Assembly (NCBI GenBank): GCA_946557785.1
Contig: CAMNTH010000007.1
Span: 62,001-126,000, forward strand
Reading direction: 5' to 3'
Source of the DNA: an uncultured Blautia sp.
GTDB taxonomy: Bacteria; Bacillota; Clostridia; Lachnospirales; Lachnospiraceae
DNA: 64,000 bases
Part shown: positions 34,884 to 43,198 of the stretch, one piece after another
Layout of the letters: each line of letters opens with the position of its first letter
Position numbering within the stretch: position 1 is the stretch's first letter
Made by a program: the position numbers and the translations under genes
The notes under the pieces: model-generated
What the model was told of the DNA's origin: nothing
Database searches by the model: none
What the model saw: the letters and a program-made list of their open reading frames with translations, nothing else

Positions 34884-36683
34884 ATGAAAAGAAAGAAAAA
34901 AGCAGGAAAAATAAGTGAATATTCTATTCGGAAGAAGCTGCTGATCATTATGATCAGCATTATTGTGAGTATGCTGGTTCTTCTTGGACTGTCCAACTAC
35001 GCAATTTCCAGGAAGATGCTTACACAGGTATCTGTGGACGCCTCCCGCAAGATCATTGCACAATTGGAGCAGAGCCTGGATGCAAAAATACAGCTTCTTG
35101 ATGATTTTATGGTAAAAGAGGCTTTTGAAACGGAGATATACAGGGCACTGAATCCAATCTATGAGGAGATGTCCTATAAAAGCCAGACGATTTTAAAAAC
35201 CTACAGCAACAACCTGATCAATTATAACAAGTATATCAAGATTGTACTTATTGAGGATAATAATCAGAAATGCTTTCAGAATACTGCCTATAATTGGAAG
35301 CTGGGAGATAATATAGTAGAAAATATGCTTAGTACGGAAAATGCGAAAGCACTTTGGGGCAAAAATTACTGGTCCCCCTGTAATGAAGAACTGGTATTTG
35401 CCAGCAGAGCTGTCTTTGATGGAAATACCATGGAACAGGTAGGGGTAGTGTCCATTGGGATTGACCAGGCATTTTTTACAGAAAGCTACGAGGATCTTCT
35501 GAACGAAAAAGGAAACGATATCATTATCCTCAACCAGGATTACGAAGTTCTCTTAAATTCCAATGAAGAGGTAGGAGATATTGCCAGAATGCTGGTAGAG
35601 AAATATGAGCTTTCAGAGGATACGGAGCAGGAGTTTTACTACAGAGATAATAATTATCTTTTTACCTGGCGTAATCTTGAGAAAAACGGAATCAGAGTCA
35701 TGAACCTGGTCAACAAAAAGATAATATCTGACAGAGCCGTGCAGATGCTGGCTCCTTTTTGGTATATTGCGCTGGCATCTATTTTGCTTGCCGCTTCTTT
35801 GGTAATATGGCTGTATCGTGATATTTCTTCCAAGCTTTTGGCGCTTCTTGGCAGGATACAAAGTGTGGAGAACGGGGACTTTTCTGTAAAAGAGGAGCCT
35901 GGAGGAGAAGATGAGATCAGCGAGGTAATCCGTGCCTTTAACGAGATGTCGAAGAAGATGACAAGCCTGCTTGACAGTATTACGGAGGAGAAAATACAGA
36001 AGAAAAATGCCCAGTTAAAAGCCGTGCAGTTTGAATACGATGCCCTTCAGGCAAAGATCAATCCGCATTTTCTGTACAATACTCTTGAGTCAATAAATAG
36101 TTTGGCGAAGCTGAACGGTGACCGGGAGGTAGCGGACAGCGTACGGCTTTTGGGAAACTATCTTAGACAAACTATCAGCACTAAAAGGAAGTTTGTAACC
36201 CTGGAGGAAGAAGTGCAGAATATCTGTAAATATATTGAGCTGCAGAATATGTCCTTTGGAAACCGTATTCATCTTTTTATGGAAATGGATGAGATTCTAA
36301 TGGATACCCTGGTACCCAGGCTGATTCTCCAGCCGCTGGTGGAAAATGCCATTGTCCATGGACTGGAGCCAAAGCCGGGGGCAGGAAGCATTCGTGTTGT
36401 CTCAAGGTGTGAGGAAAAGGATATGCTGATAGAGATCGAGGATAATGGAATTGGGATTTCAGAGAAGTGGCTTTATCAGGACCTGTCTTTTGTGGAAGAT
36501 GTTCCTGAAGAGGAAAAACAAAACCATACAAAAGTAGGACTTCAGGCTGTACATAAGCGTATCAGGATTCTTTACGGCGATCAGTATGGTATTCGTATAG
36601 CGCAGGGAAAAAAGGAAGGGACTATTGTCACGGTGAAGCTGCCGGTGATATTTGAGGGAGAAGCAGATGAGCAGGAACTATAG
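34884..36683 (+). CDS. YesM-type sensor histidine kinase
   Basis: 599 residues. A membrane segment near 18-38, an extracellular sensor of about 250 residues (dCache-like by layout), a second segment near 287-307, a HAMP linker (LLALLGRIQSVENGDFSV), a His-kinase domain with the phospho-acceptor His395 in INPHFLYNTLESINS, and an ATPase domain with LVENAIVHGLEPK and IEDNGIGIS. It pairs with the regulator whose start overlaps its end. Such pairs in Firmicutes sense extracellular sugars and activate the adjacent ABC operon, here at 38327. Confidence 0.92.
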   Translation: MKRKKKAGKISEYSIRKKLLIIMISIIVSMLVLLGLSNYAISRKMLTQVSVDASRKIIAQLEQSLDAKIQLLDDFMVKEAFETEIYRALNPIYEEMSYKSQTILKTYSNNLINYNKYIKIVLIEDNNQKCFQNTAYNWKLGDNIVENMLSTENAKALWGKNYWSPCNEELVFASRAVFDGNTMEQVGVVSIGIDQAFFTESYEDLLNEKGNDIIILNQDYEVLLNSNEEVGDIARMLVEKYELSEDTEQEFYYRDNNYLFTWRNLEKNGIRVMNLVNKKIISDRAVQMLAPFWYIALASILLAASLVIWLYRDISSKLLALLGRIQSVENGDFSVKEEPGGEDEISEVIRAFNEMSKKMTSLLDSITEEKIQKKNAQLKAVQFEYDALQAKINPHFLYNTLESINSLAKLNGDREVADSVRLLGNYLRQTISTKRKFVTLEEEVQNICKYIELQNMSFGNRIHLFMEMDEILMDTLVPRLILQPLVENAIVHGLEPKPGAGSIRVVSRCEEKDMLIEIEDNGIGISEKWLYQDLSFVEDVPEEEKQNHTKVGLQAVHKRIRILYGDQYGIRIAQGKKEGTIVTVKLPVIFEGEADEQEL

Positions 36684-38244
36684 AGTGGTGATCGTAGATG
36701 ACAATCCATTAATATGCAAAGCGCTGGAAAAGACCATTGACTGGAAAAAGCGGAACTGTCAGGTTGTGGGAACTGCGGAAAACGGCGAAAAAGCACTGGA
36801 ATTGATCAGTCAATATTTACCGGAGATTATAATCAGCGATATTAAGATGCCTGGCCTGGATGGGCTTGAGCTGATTACCCTGGTGAAGGAAAAAACTCCC
36901 GGGGTACAGGTGATCATGATCACCGGCTACCAGGAATTTGAATATGCCAAGCGTGCCATCAGCCTTGGCGTCCTGGAGCTGATACTAAAGCCCATTGACA
37001 ATGAAAAGCTGGAGGAATGCATCGACAAGGCGGTAAGAAAAATTGAAGAAAATGATCATTATAGAAGCAGGGAGAAGGTTTCTTTGAATGCCCTGCGCTG
37101 CCAGCTTGTTGGGGATCTTATTTCTCAGAGACGGGGGAAGGAAGGGATTTCGCTACAGGATCTAACAAACCTTGGGATGGATGACCGGATTTACAGTGTT
37201 GTCATCGGAAGGGTGAGAAGTGCTGATATGGAGGAGGTATTCAGGATAAACAGCTTTATTTCGGAACAGATGGCGGAACTGGAGAATCCGGAGTGCATTA
37301 TTGAACTGGCCAACCGGCAGGATATTGTGTTTGTAATCTATATGGATAAGGAACAAAGCTCCAGGAACACCCGGATTCATTTAAAGAATCTTCTTCTTCT
37401 GGTTCAGGAAAGACTGCACGGCCAGATGGGGCGGCAGCACAGAGTGTGTTTTTGCGTAAGCCGTGTTTCCAGGGATATCAGAGAGGTAAAAGACGTTTAC
37501 GATCAGGCTTTTGCTGAATTATCAGGAAGCTTTTTTCTGGCAAAGGAGGATCTTTTGTTTTCCTCTGGCTCTCCCGAAAGTGTGAGGGCGGGGGTTTATT
37601 CTATGGTGAAGGATCTGGACTATTTCTATCAAATGTTGGAAGCCATGCCCCAGGCAGAACTGGACAGAGAGATAGACGCAATTGTTTTGCAGCTTACGGA
37701 GAGTACGGCGGGTGACAGTTTCAAAATTAAATGCCTTTTAAGCGAGATATGCCTTACGCTTTTCCGGCACTATGATACCTATGCTGCCAAAATGGACAGG
37801 GATGTGGGAATGATCCTGGATGATATTAACCAGCTTATGGATGTAACGCAGGCAAAGGAATATCTGAAGGGTCTTGTGGCGCAGATTCAGGGGGAATTAA
37901 AGGAAAGCCAGAAAATGAAAAATCCCCTGGCAGTGCAGGCGCTGAATTACCTAAGAGAAAACTATAAAAAGAATCTTACCCTTTCCATTCTGGCGGATGA
38001 GTTATCGGTGAACCCATCCTATCTAAGCCGCCTGCTGAAAAAGGAAACCGGAAGCAATTTTGTGGATATCCTGGCAGGAATACGGATTTCAAAGGCAAAG
38101 CAGCTTCTTCTGGAAAAGGGCAGCAGGGTAACCGAGGTGGGAAATGCGGTAGGCTATGGGGATTATATTTATTTTTATCAGGTGTTTAGACGCTTGGAAG
38201 GGATTTCTCCAAGCGAATATAAGAAAAGAGGTAAAAAAAACTAA
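36667..38244 (+). CDS. YesN-type response regulator with AraC DNA-binding domain
   Basis: 525 residues from the ATG at 36667, which overlaps the kinase gene by 17 nt and has GAGGGAG upstream. The receiver domain has the acidic pair VVIVDDNPL and phospho-acceptor Asp58 in IIISDIKMPGLDG. A middle region of about 270 residues links to a C-terminal double HTH (LTLSILADELSVNPSYLSRLL and RVTEVGNAVGYGDYIYFYQVF). Probable activator of the transporter genes beginning at 38327, 82 nt downstream. Confidence 0.92.
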   Translation: MSRNYRVVIVDDNPLICKALEKTIDWKKRNCQVVGTAENGEKALELISQYLPEIIISDIKMPGLDGLELITLVKEKTPGVQVIMITGYQEFEYAKRAISLGVLELILKPIDNEKLEECIDKAVRKIEENDHYRSREKVSLNALRCQLVGDLISQRRGKEGISLQDLTNLGMDDRIYSVVIGRVRSADMEEVFRINSFISEQMAELENPECIIELANRQDIVFVIYMDKEQSSRNTRIHLKNLLLLVQERLHGQMGRQHRVCFCVSRVSRDIREVKDVYDQAFAELSGSFFLAKEDLLFSSGSPESVRAGVYSMVKDLDYFYQMLEAMPQAELDREIDAIVLQLTESTAGDSFKIKCLLSEICLTLFRHYDTYAAKMDRDVGMILDDINQLMDVTQAKEYLKGLVAQIQGELKESQKMKNPLAVQALNYLRENYKKNLTLSILADELSVNPSYLSRLLKKETGSNFVDILAGIRISKAKQLLLEKGSRVTEVGNAVGYGDYIYFYQVFRRLEGISPSEYKKRGKKN

Positions 38245-38326
38245 TGTTTTGTAAACATGGTGAAATATGAAGAGCCGTGCGCTGCTGTTATACTCAGGAT
38301 ATCAAATAACAGGGAGGAAACAGAAA

Positions 38327-39583
38327 ATGAAGGCAAAAAAAATAGTTTCTGTATTGTTAACGGCATCGGTATTATTTTCAACAGCAGCAGTTGGAAGCAC
38401 TTCTGTATTTGCAGAGGAAAAGGAGGTTGTAACTTTATTTCACCATATTGGCGAGGAGGCTGCAAGAAAGACCCTGGAAAACATTATTACCGCTTTTGAA
38501 GAACAGAATCCGGGTATTGAAATTGAAGAGCAAGGGATTGATTTCAGCCAGTATGATACTATGCTGAAAACAAAGCTTGCAGGAGGTGATGCTCCTGACC
38601 TTATCATGGGACGTCCGAAAATGTATGCAGATTTGATCCGGGCAGGCCATATTGAGTCCCTTACCGGATGTGAATTTTTAAATAATGTAGGAGAGGTTAC
38701 GCTGGAATCTATGAAGGTTGACGGTGAAATCTATGCAGTTCCAACCAATCAGGGCGGAATGGGCATCTTCTATAATAAAAAGGTATTTGAAGATAATGGA
38801 ATTGAGATTCCAAAGAGCCATGAGGCTTTGATCGCAGCAGCAGAAAAATTGCAGAATGCTGGAATCGTACCTTTTGCACATGGCTTCCAGGAAAGCTGGA
38901 TGGCACAATGCGAGATTCAAAGTGATTTATACGGATATCCTCTGGAGACAAACCCTATGATGTTTGCAGAGATCCTGGCAGGGGAAAAGAAGTTTGCAGA
39001 TTATCCGGAGTTTAAGGAATGTGTTCAGAGAACTGCAGATCGCCTTGCTTTTGAGGGCGGAGATGATTTCGGAACAGATGCATCTAAGGCCAGAAATATG
39101 CTGATCAATGGAGAAGCGGCAATGCTGGTAAGCGGCAACTGGGAAATTTCAGAGTTTGTAAATGCAGGAGTAGATGACCAGATTGGTTTCTTTGCAACTC
39201 CTAATACAAGCGATGATCAGCCGGTTCTGGGACTTGCTCCGGACGGGTGCTACATGGTTACCTCTCATTCTGAACATAAAGATGCAGCTAAAAAGTTTAT
39301 TGAATTTTTAACAACGAAGGAAGGCTCTTCTATTCTTAATGCAGCAGGATATGATATCCCCTGCTCCACAGATTTAGACACTTCCAATCTCTCCCCCATC
39401 GTTTTGGATTTCATTGAAATTCAAAACAATGGAAAGGTTTATAACTATGAATCTCAGGATATTTTTTCAGGACAGTATGATGCGACCTTCAGAAAATGGC
39501 AGGAAGAGTTTGCAGCAGATACAGAACGCGATGTAGATGCTATGATTGAAAAGCTGGATGAAGAGATTGCTGCGATTTACTAA
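38327..39583 (+). CDS. sugar ABC transporter substrate-binding protein
   Basis: 418 residues from the ATG at 38327 (AGGGAGGAAA upstream; the longer frame from 38267 is rejected). The signal peptide ends AVGSTSVFA, cleaved before EEKE, with no lipobox Cys. Family 1 extracellular binding protein: EEAARKTLENIITAFEEQNPG, NQGGMGIFYNKKVFEDNGI, MLVSGNWEIS. It serves the two permeases downstream under the two-component pair upstream. Substrate unknown. Confidence 0.88.
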   Translation: MKAKKIVSVLLTASVLFSTAAVGSTSVFAEEKEVVTLFHHIGEEAARKTLENIITAFEEQNPGIEIEEQGIDFSQYDTMLKTKLAGGDAPDLIMGRPKMYADLIRAGHIESLTGCEFLNNVGEVTLESMKVDGEIYAVPTNQGGMGIFYNKKVFEDNGIEIPKSHEALIAAAEKLQNAGIVPFAHGFQESWMAQCEIQSDLYGYPLETNPMMFAEILAGEKKFADYPEFKECVQRTADRLAFEGGDDFGTDASKARNMLINGEAAMLVSGNWEISEFVNAGVDDQIGFFATPNTSDDQPVLGLAPDGCYMVTSHSEHKDAAKKFIEFLTTKEGSSILNAAGYDIPCSTDLDTSNLSPIVLDFIEIQNNGKVYNYESQDIFSGQYDATFRKWQEEFAADTERDVDAMIEKLDEEIAAIY

Positions 39584-39612
39584 AATCCTTTAAACTGAAG
39601 CAAGATAATGAA

Positions 39613-39640
39613 TGCCTCCGGTGGGAAACTGCCGGAGGTA
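39613..39640 (+). promoter_or_regulatory. intercistronic hairpin after binding-protein gene
   Basis: CCTCCGG (39615-39621) pairs with CCGGAGG (39632-39638), extended by T-A and G-T pairs. No U-run. It is the third case in the window of a hairpin just after a sugar-binding-protein gene. Confidence 0.6.
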
Positions 39641-39670
39641 TACTTAAATCGGGAGAGAAGAGGTGTGAGG

Positions 39671-40525
39671 ATGAACGCAAAGATAAAAAAGCAGGGTATA
39701 AATTTTCTGTTCATGCTTCCTGCACTTGTGCTTTTTATCTTTATTATAGTGATTCCGTTTGTAAAAGGAATCAGGATTTCATTTACCAACTGGGATGGAT
39801 TTTCCCCAATCTATAATTACGTTGGTCTGGAGAATTTTCGCAGAATATTAAAGGACCCAAGTATAAAAGGTCCTATCTGCAATTCTCTGTTTTACACTGT
39901 GGTTACCGTGATCGTCAATAATGCGGCGGGTCTGGGCATTGCAGTGGCTCTGAAGAAAGATACCAGAGTAAACCGCATTTTCAGGACATTTGTATTCATG
40001 CCGTTCATTTTAAGTCTTGTGCTTACCGGCTTTATCTGGACTTATATTTACAGTGATGTTTTTTATGGCATATTCGGAATCAAAAGCCTGTTGGGAAATA
40101 AAAATACCGTTATGTGGGGAATCTGCATTATGGCATTCTGGCGGGACATCGGATATGCTATGCTGATCTATCTGGCAGGACTTCAGGCCATTCCGGAGAC
40201 CTATTATGAGGCTGCCAAAATTGATGGGGCAGGGGCTTTTAAAAGATTCCGGAGCATTACAGTTCCTCTTCTGGCACCTGCCTTTACAGTCAATGTGACT
40301 TTGTTCATAGGATGGGGCCTGAAGGTATTTGACTATGTAATGGCTGCAACAAACGGAGGACCGGGCCGGGCATCGGAAACCTTTGCCATGTATGTATATA
40401 ATTATACCTTCCCATATAATCGGGCAGGCTACGGACAGGCAGCCGCAATTTTGATGCTGTTGGGAATCTTTATAATTTCCGGTGCCGTATCTAGGCTCCT
40501 TCGGCGAAAGGAGGTAGAAATGTAA
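39671..40525 (+). CDS. sugar ABC transporter permease (MalF/MsmF group)
   Basis: 284 residues from the ATG at 39671 with AGAAGAGGTGTGAGG upstream; the longer frame from 39608 would read through the hairpin. Six membrane segments. EAA loop YYEAAKIDGAGAFKRFRSIT, and the segment NGGPGRASETFAMYVY typical of this group. Its stop overlaps the start of the next gene (TAATG). Confidence 0.9.
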   Translation: MNAKIKKQGINFLFMLPALVLFIFIIVIPFVKGIRISFTNWDGFSPIYNYVGLENFRRILKDPSIKGPICNSLFYTVVTVIVNNAAGLGIAVALKKDTRVNRIFRTFVFMPFILSLVLTGFIWTYIYSDVFYGIFGIKSLLGNKNTVMWGICIMAFWRDIGYAMLIYLAGLQAIPETYYEAAKIDGAGAFKRFRSITVPLLAPAFTVNVTLFIGWGLKVFDYVMAATNGGPGRASETFAMYVYNYTFPYNRAGYGQAAAILMLLGIFIISGAVSRLLRRKEVEM

Positions 40526-41358
40526 TGAATGTAAAAAAACGTTTTTGCAAAATATCTGCTTTTGTACTGAAGCTTTTGACGGTGATGGTTTTTGTCATGC
40601 CTTTTTATATTGCTGTGGTGTACGCTCTCAAGTCTCCGGAGGAAACTATGCGTACAGGCCTGGCGCTGCCGAAAAAAATATACTGGCAGAACTTCACAGA
40701 GGCTATTGAGGTTTCTGATTTTTGGTCAGCTGCAGCCAACAGCTTTGTGGTTACAGTGACAAGCGTGCTGCTGCTTACGGTAATTTGTACCATGTGCGCT
40801 TATGTAATTGCAAGAAATGGACATTCTCTTTTTTATCAGTCCTTTTATTACATTTTTTTGGCGGCTATGATGCTGCCGTTTCAGGTAGTTATGCTTCCTC
40901 TTTATGTACAGCTTCGGAATATGGGGATGCTGAATACAAGAATCGGAATGCTTCTGACAATCAGCGGATTTCAGCTGGCTTATAACGTGTTCGTATATAC
41001 TGGTTTTGTGCGAAACATACCTGTGGAAATGGAGGAGGCTGCATTTATTGACGGAGCAGGTAAATTTTATACATTCTGGAAGATTGTTTTTCCTTTGATG
41101 AAGCCCATTGTGTCTTCCACATTAATTCTCAATGCTTTGTCTGTATGGAACGATTTCCAGATTTCCCTGATCATTGCTCAGAAGCCGGAGGTCAGAACAA
41201 TTCCCCTGACTCAGTTTTTCTTTTTCGGGCAATACAGTATACGGCTGAATATGGCATTTGCTGCGTTTGTATTGGCTATGCTTCCCATTATACTGCTTTA
41301 TTTAGTTATGCAGAAATATATTATCGGAGGCGTTATGGCCGGAGCCGTAAAGGGCTAA
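40525..41358 (+). CDS. sugar ABC transporter permease (MalG/MsmG group)
   Basis: 277 residues, six membrane segments, EAA loop MEEAAFIDGAGKFYTFWKIV, C-terminus MQKYIIGGVMAGAVKG. It is translationally coupled to the preceding permease through TAATG. A bidirectional terminator follows. No ATPase in the operon. Confidence 0.9.
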   Translation: MNVKKRFCKISAFVLKLLTVMVFVMPFYIAVVYALKSPEETMRTGLALPKKIYWQNFTEAIEVSDFWSAAANSFVVTVTSVLLLTVICTMCAYVIARNGHSLFYQSFYYIFLAAMMLPFQVVMLPLYVQLRNMGMLNTRIGMLLTISGFQLAYNVFVYTGFVRNIPVEMEEAAFIDGAGKFYTFWKIVFPLMKPIVSSTLILNALSVWNDFQISLIIAQKPEVRTIPLTQFFFFGQYSIRLNMAFAAFVLAMLPIILLYLVMQKYIIGGVMAGAVKG

Positions 41359-41364
41359 ATTTTA

Positions 41365-41395
41365 AACCCGCAGGTCTGCTTTAAACCTGCGGGTT
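41365..41395. terminator. bidirectional terminator between ABC operon and AGE-family gene
   Basis: AACCCGCAGGT (41365-41375) pairs perfectly with ACCTGCGGGTT (41385-41395). T-rich sequence follows on the plus strand (TTATTTG), and AAATTTAA on the other side gives a U-rich tail on the minus strand. Confidence 0.75.
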
Positions 41396-41425
41396 ATTTG
41401 ATGTACGGCCCTTATTTAGGCTTAT

Positions 41426-42667
41426 CTATTTTGCTTTTGCAGATTTTTTTACTGCAAGTGCAATGGAGACAGAAGGATCGCTGTAAGGAATCAGGGTTGC
41501 CTGGAGTGCATGGTAAATGTCAGATTTTCCCGGCCAAACGGTTCCGATAACATTGTTATTTTGGTCTAATTGATGAAACCAGGATCCGTTTACATGGTCA
41601 TGTACTTTCTCATCCAGGTATTGCATAAACTGAGCATAGTCATCTGCATATTTGGATTTTTTGGTTACATGGGCGAGAACAGAAGCGGTATTGATTGCCT
41701 CTGCAAGAGTCCAGTGCATTCTGTCATGTACGACAGGTTTTCCGTCCCAATCGGTGGTATAAACGATTCCAGGCGCACCGTCCGCATTCCATGCGTCAGC
41801 TACGGCACGATTATAGAGGTTTTCTGCAGCATCCAGATATTTAACGCCATCGGACGGATTTTCCTTATGAGCAGAAAGCGCCCACTGGGTGATCAGTCTT
41901 GCCCATTCCAGGCCATGGCCAGGAGTTGCGCCGTAAGGCTTAAACTGATCGTCCGGATGATCTTTGTTGCATTCCAGATCAGGGTCCCAATCTTTGGTAA
42001 AATGCTCCGGAATACGCCAGTTATTTTGGGCTGCCCATCCAATTACATGGTCAATAATGCGCCCGCATCGTACCCGGTATTTTTCTAATCCGCAAACATC
42101 AGCTGCAGCCAGAAATGCCTCTACAGTATGCATGTTAGCATTGATTCCGCGGTAATCATCTAATTTTGTAAATTCTGTATTCCAGGTATCACAGGAAAGC
42201 CCTTCTTCTTCATTCCAGAAGAAGCGGTCGTATACCTGAAGCGCATCTGAAAGAAGTTCCTTGGCGCCGGATCTTTCTGCCAAAATTCCGGAAGTAGCAG
42301 CAAGGATTACAAATGCGTGGGCATAGCACTGTTTGCTAGGAAGGATTTGATCGTCTGCCCTAACGCCTGCGTACCATCCGCCGTTTTCATCATCGTGAAG
42401 TTTGCCCAGAAGACCTTTTATTGCTGCGTCTGCTAATTCTTCGCTGCCTTCATGTCCAAGAAAAGTACCGATGCTATAGACATGAGTCATGCGGCTGGTG
42501 ATCCAGGTTTCGCGGTTACGCTCTGTCCATGGAGTACCATCATCTCCAAGATAATAGGAAGAACCGTCAGGAGAGGGAAAACGATGCCCGAAGCTGAGCA
42601 GTTCGTTACAGAGTTCCTTTAAAAATTGTTTGTTTTCTTTTGTGTCAAGCTGATATTTCGTGTTCAT
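41426..42667 (-). CDS. AGE-family sugar isomerase/epimerase (YihS-like)
   Basis: 413 residues of the N-acylglucosamine 2-epimerase superfamily, an (alpha/alpha)6 barrel. RNRETWITSRMTHVYSIG near residue 52, the His-containing motifs INANMHTVEAFLAA, PGHGLEWARL and DIYHALQATL match the conserved active-site histidines of YihS-type aldose-ketose isomerases. The length also equals E. coli YihS by my recall. Substrates of such enzymes include mannose, glucose and sulfoquinovose; none can be selected here. It converges on the transporter operon and has its own minus-strand start region (GGAGGAAAC before the ATG). Confidence 0.8.
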   Translation of the reverse strand: MNTKYQLDTKENKQFLKELCNELLSFGHRFPSPDGSSYYLGDDGTPWTERNRETWITSRMTHVYSIGTFLGHEGSEELADAAIKGLLGKLHDDENGGWYAGVRADDQILPSKQCYAHAFVILAATSGILAERSGAKELLSDALQVYDRFFWNEEEGLSCDTWNTEFTKLDDYRGINANMHTVEAFLAAADVCGLEKYRVRCGRIIDHVIGWAAQNNWRIPEHFTKDWDPDLECNKDHPDDQFKPYGATPGHGLEWARLITQWALSAHKENPSDGVKYLDAAENLYNRAVADAWNADGAPGIVYTTDWDGKPVVHDRMHWTLAEAINTASVLAHVTKKSKYADDYAQFMQYLDEKVHDHVNGSWFHQLDQNNNVIGTVWPGKSDIYHALQATLIPYSDPSVSIALAVKKSAKAK

Positions 42668-42854
42668 GTTTCCTCCAATTTGTTTTGCTTATCCCTATTG
42701 TAAGGGCCAAAATGATTTTTGTCCCTCCCTCATGATATAATATTCAGGGGAAGATTGCAATAGATAGAAGGCGCTGAAAAACATATGTTACTATTAAGTA
42801 ATCGTTGGCAGCTTTTTTTACAGATGATAGTGAAAAATGGCTGTCTGAAAAAGC

Positions 42855-42883
42855 TTGACAAATAACTGAAAAAGTGTTATATT
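42855..42883 (+). promoter_or_regulatory. sigma-A promoter of the riboswitch-flotillin transcript
   Basis: TTGACA (42855-42860), 17-nt spacer, TATATT (42878-42883). Transcription should start near 42890, just before the aptamer. Upstream in the 42667-43199 gap, a possible terminator-like hairpin with T7 lies around 42770-42820 (GCTG...CAGC plus GTTACT/AGTAAT); what it would terminate is unclear. Confidence 0.8.
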
Positions 42884-42896
42884 TTTAACAATACAA

Positions 42897-43019
42897 CAAG
42901 GGAGTAGCCAAACATCTCCAAAAAGATGGTTTTGAAAGCGTCAGAACGGTGCGATGTGTACCCGTATCAAATGAGATGGCGAGACTTATTGTGACTTTGG
43001 TCATGATAGGTCTTTTTTT
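42897..43019 (+). ncRNA. probable yybP-ykoY (Mn2+) riboswitch with terminator
   Basis: The leader has the two conserved ends of this class: AAGGGAGTAGCC (42898-42909) and ATGGCGAGACTT (42976-42987), with GCGTCAGAACGG between them. The second element is also the 5' arm of a terminator: AGACTTAT (42982-42989) pairs with ATAGGTCT (43006-43013), inner TGAC/GTCA, then a T-run to 43019. Mutually exclusive pairing of this element is the known ON-switch logic of yybP-ykoY RNAs. The gene controlled would be the flotillin at 43199. The class is assigned from remembered consensus, not a covariance model. Confidence 0.65.
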
Positions 43020-43076
43020 ATATCATAGTTGGGATCTTTTGCCCCCAGCATCATTTTACAAAAAGGAGGGAGTTTT

Positions 43077-43115
43077 ATGGCAGAGGGTGAACCGCCGAGG
43101 CGGGAGAGGTATTAG
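43077..43115 (+). CDS. 12-residue leader ORF between riboswitch and flotillin gene
   Basis: ATG at 43077 follows AAAAAGGAGGGAGTTTT, an excellent ribosome binding site, and the frame MAEGEPPRRERY stops with TAG at 43115. It is Arg, Glu and Pro rich with two Pro-Pro/Arg-Arg pairs that could slow ribosomes. It lies 84 nt before the flotillin start. Either a leader peptide or a remnant; no homologue is known to me. Confidence 0.45.
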   Translation: MAEGEPPRRERY

Positions 43116-43198
43116 AGAAAGGGCAGTATACCAGTAAGTTAGTAAGAAAACGTAGAAATTGAAAAAGAAAAACATATATATTATGGAGGGAACTGGAT

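Noticed and set aside
34681-34887. 68-residue ORF between the AraC and kinase genes
   Set aside because: It spans a clear terminator hairpin (34701-34763), has no ribosome site, and is a Lys/Arg-rich chance translation of it.
41426-42667. Sulfoquinovose catabolism locus based on the YihS-like isomerase
   Set aside because: No sulfoquinovosidase, SQ aldolase or transaldolase gene is near, and AGE-family enzymes also act on mannose and glucose.
42949-43137. 62-residue ORF in the leader of the flotillin gene
   Set aside because: It lies across the riboswitch terminator and has no ribosome binding site; the conserved RNA elements explain the sequence better.
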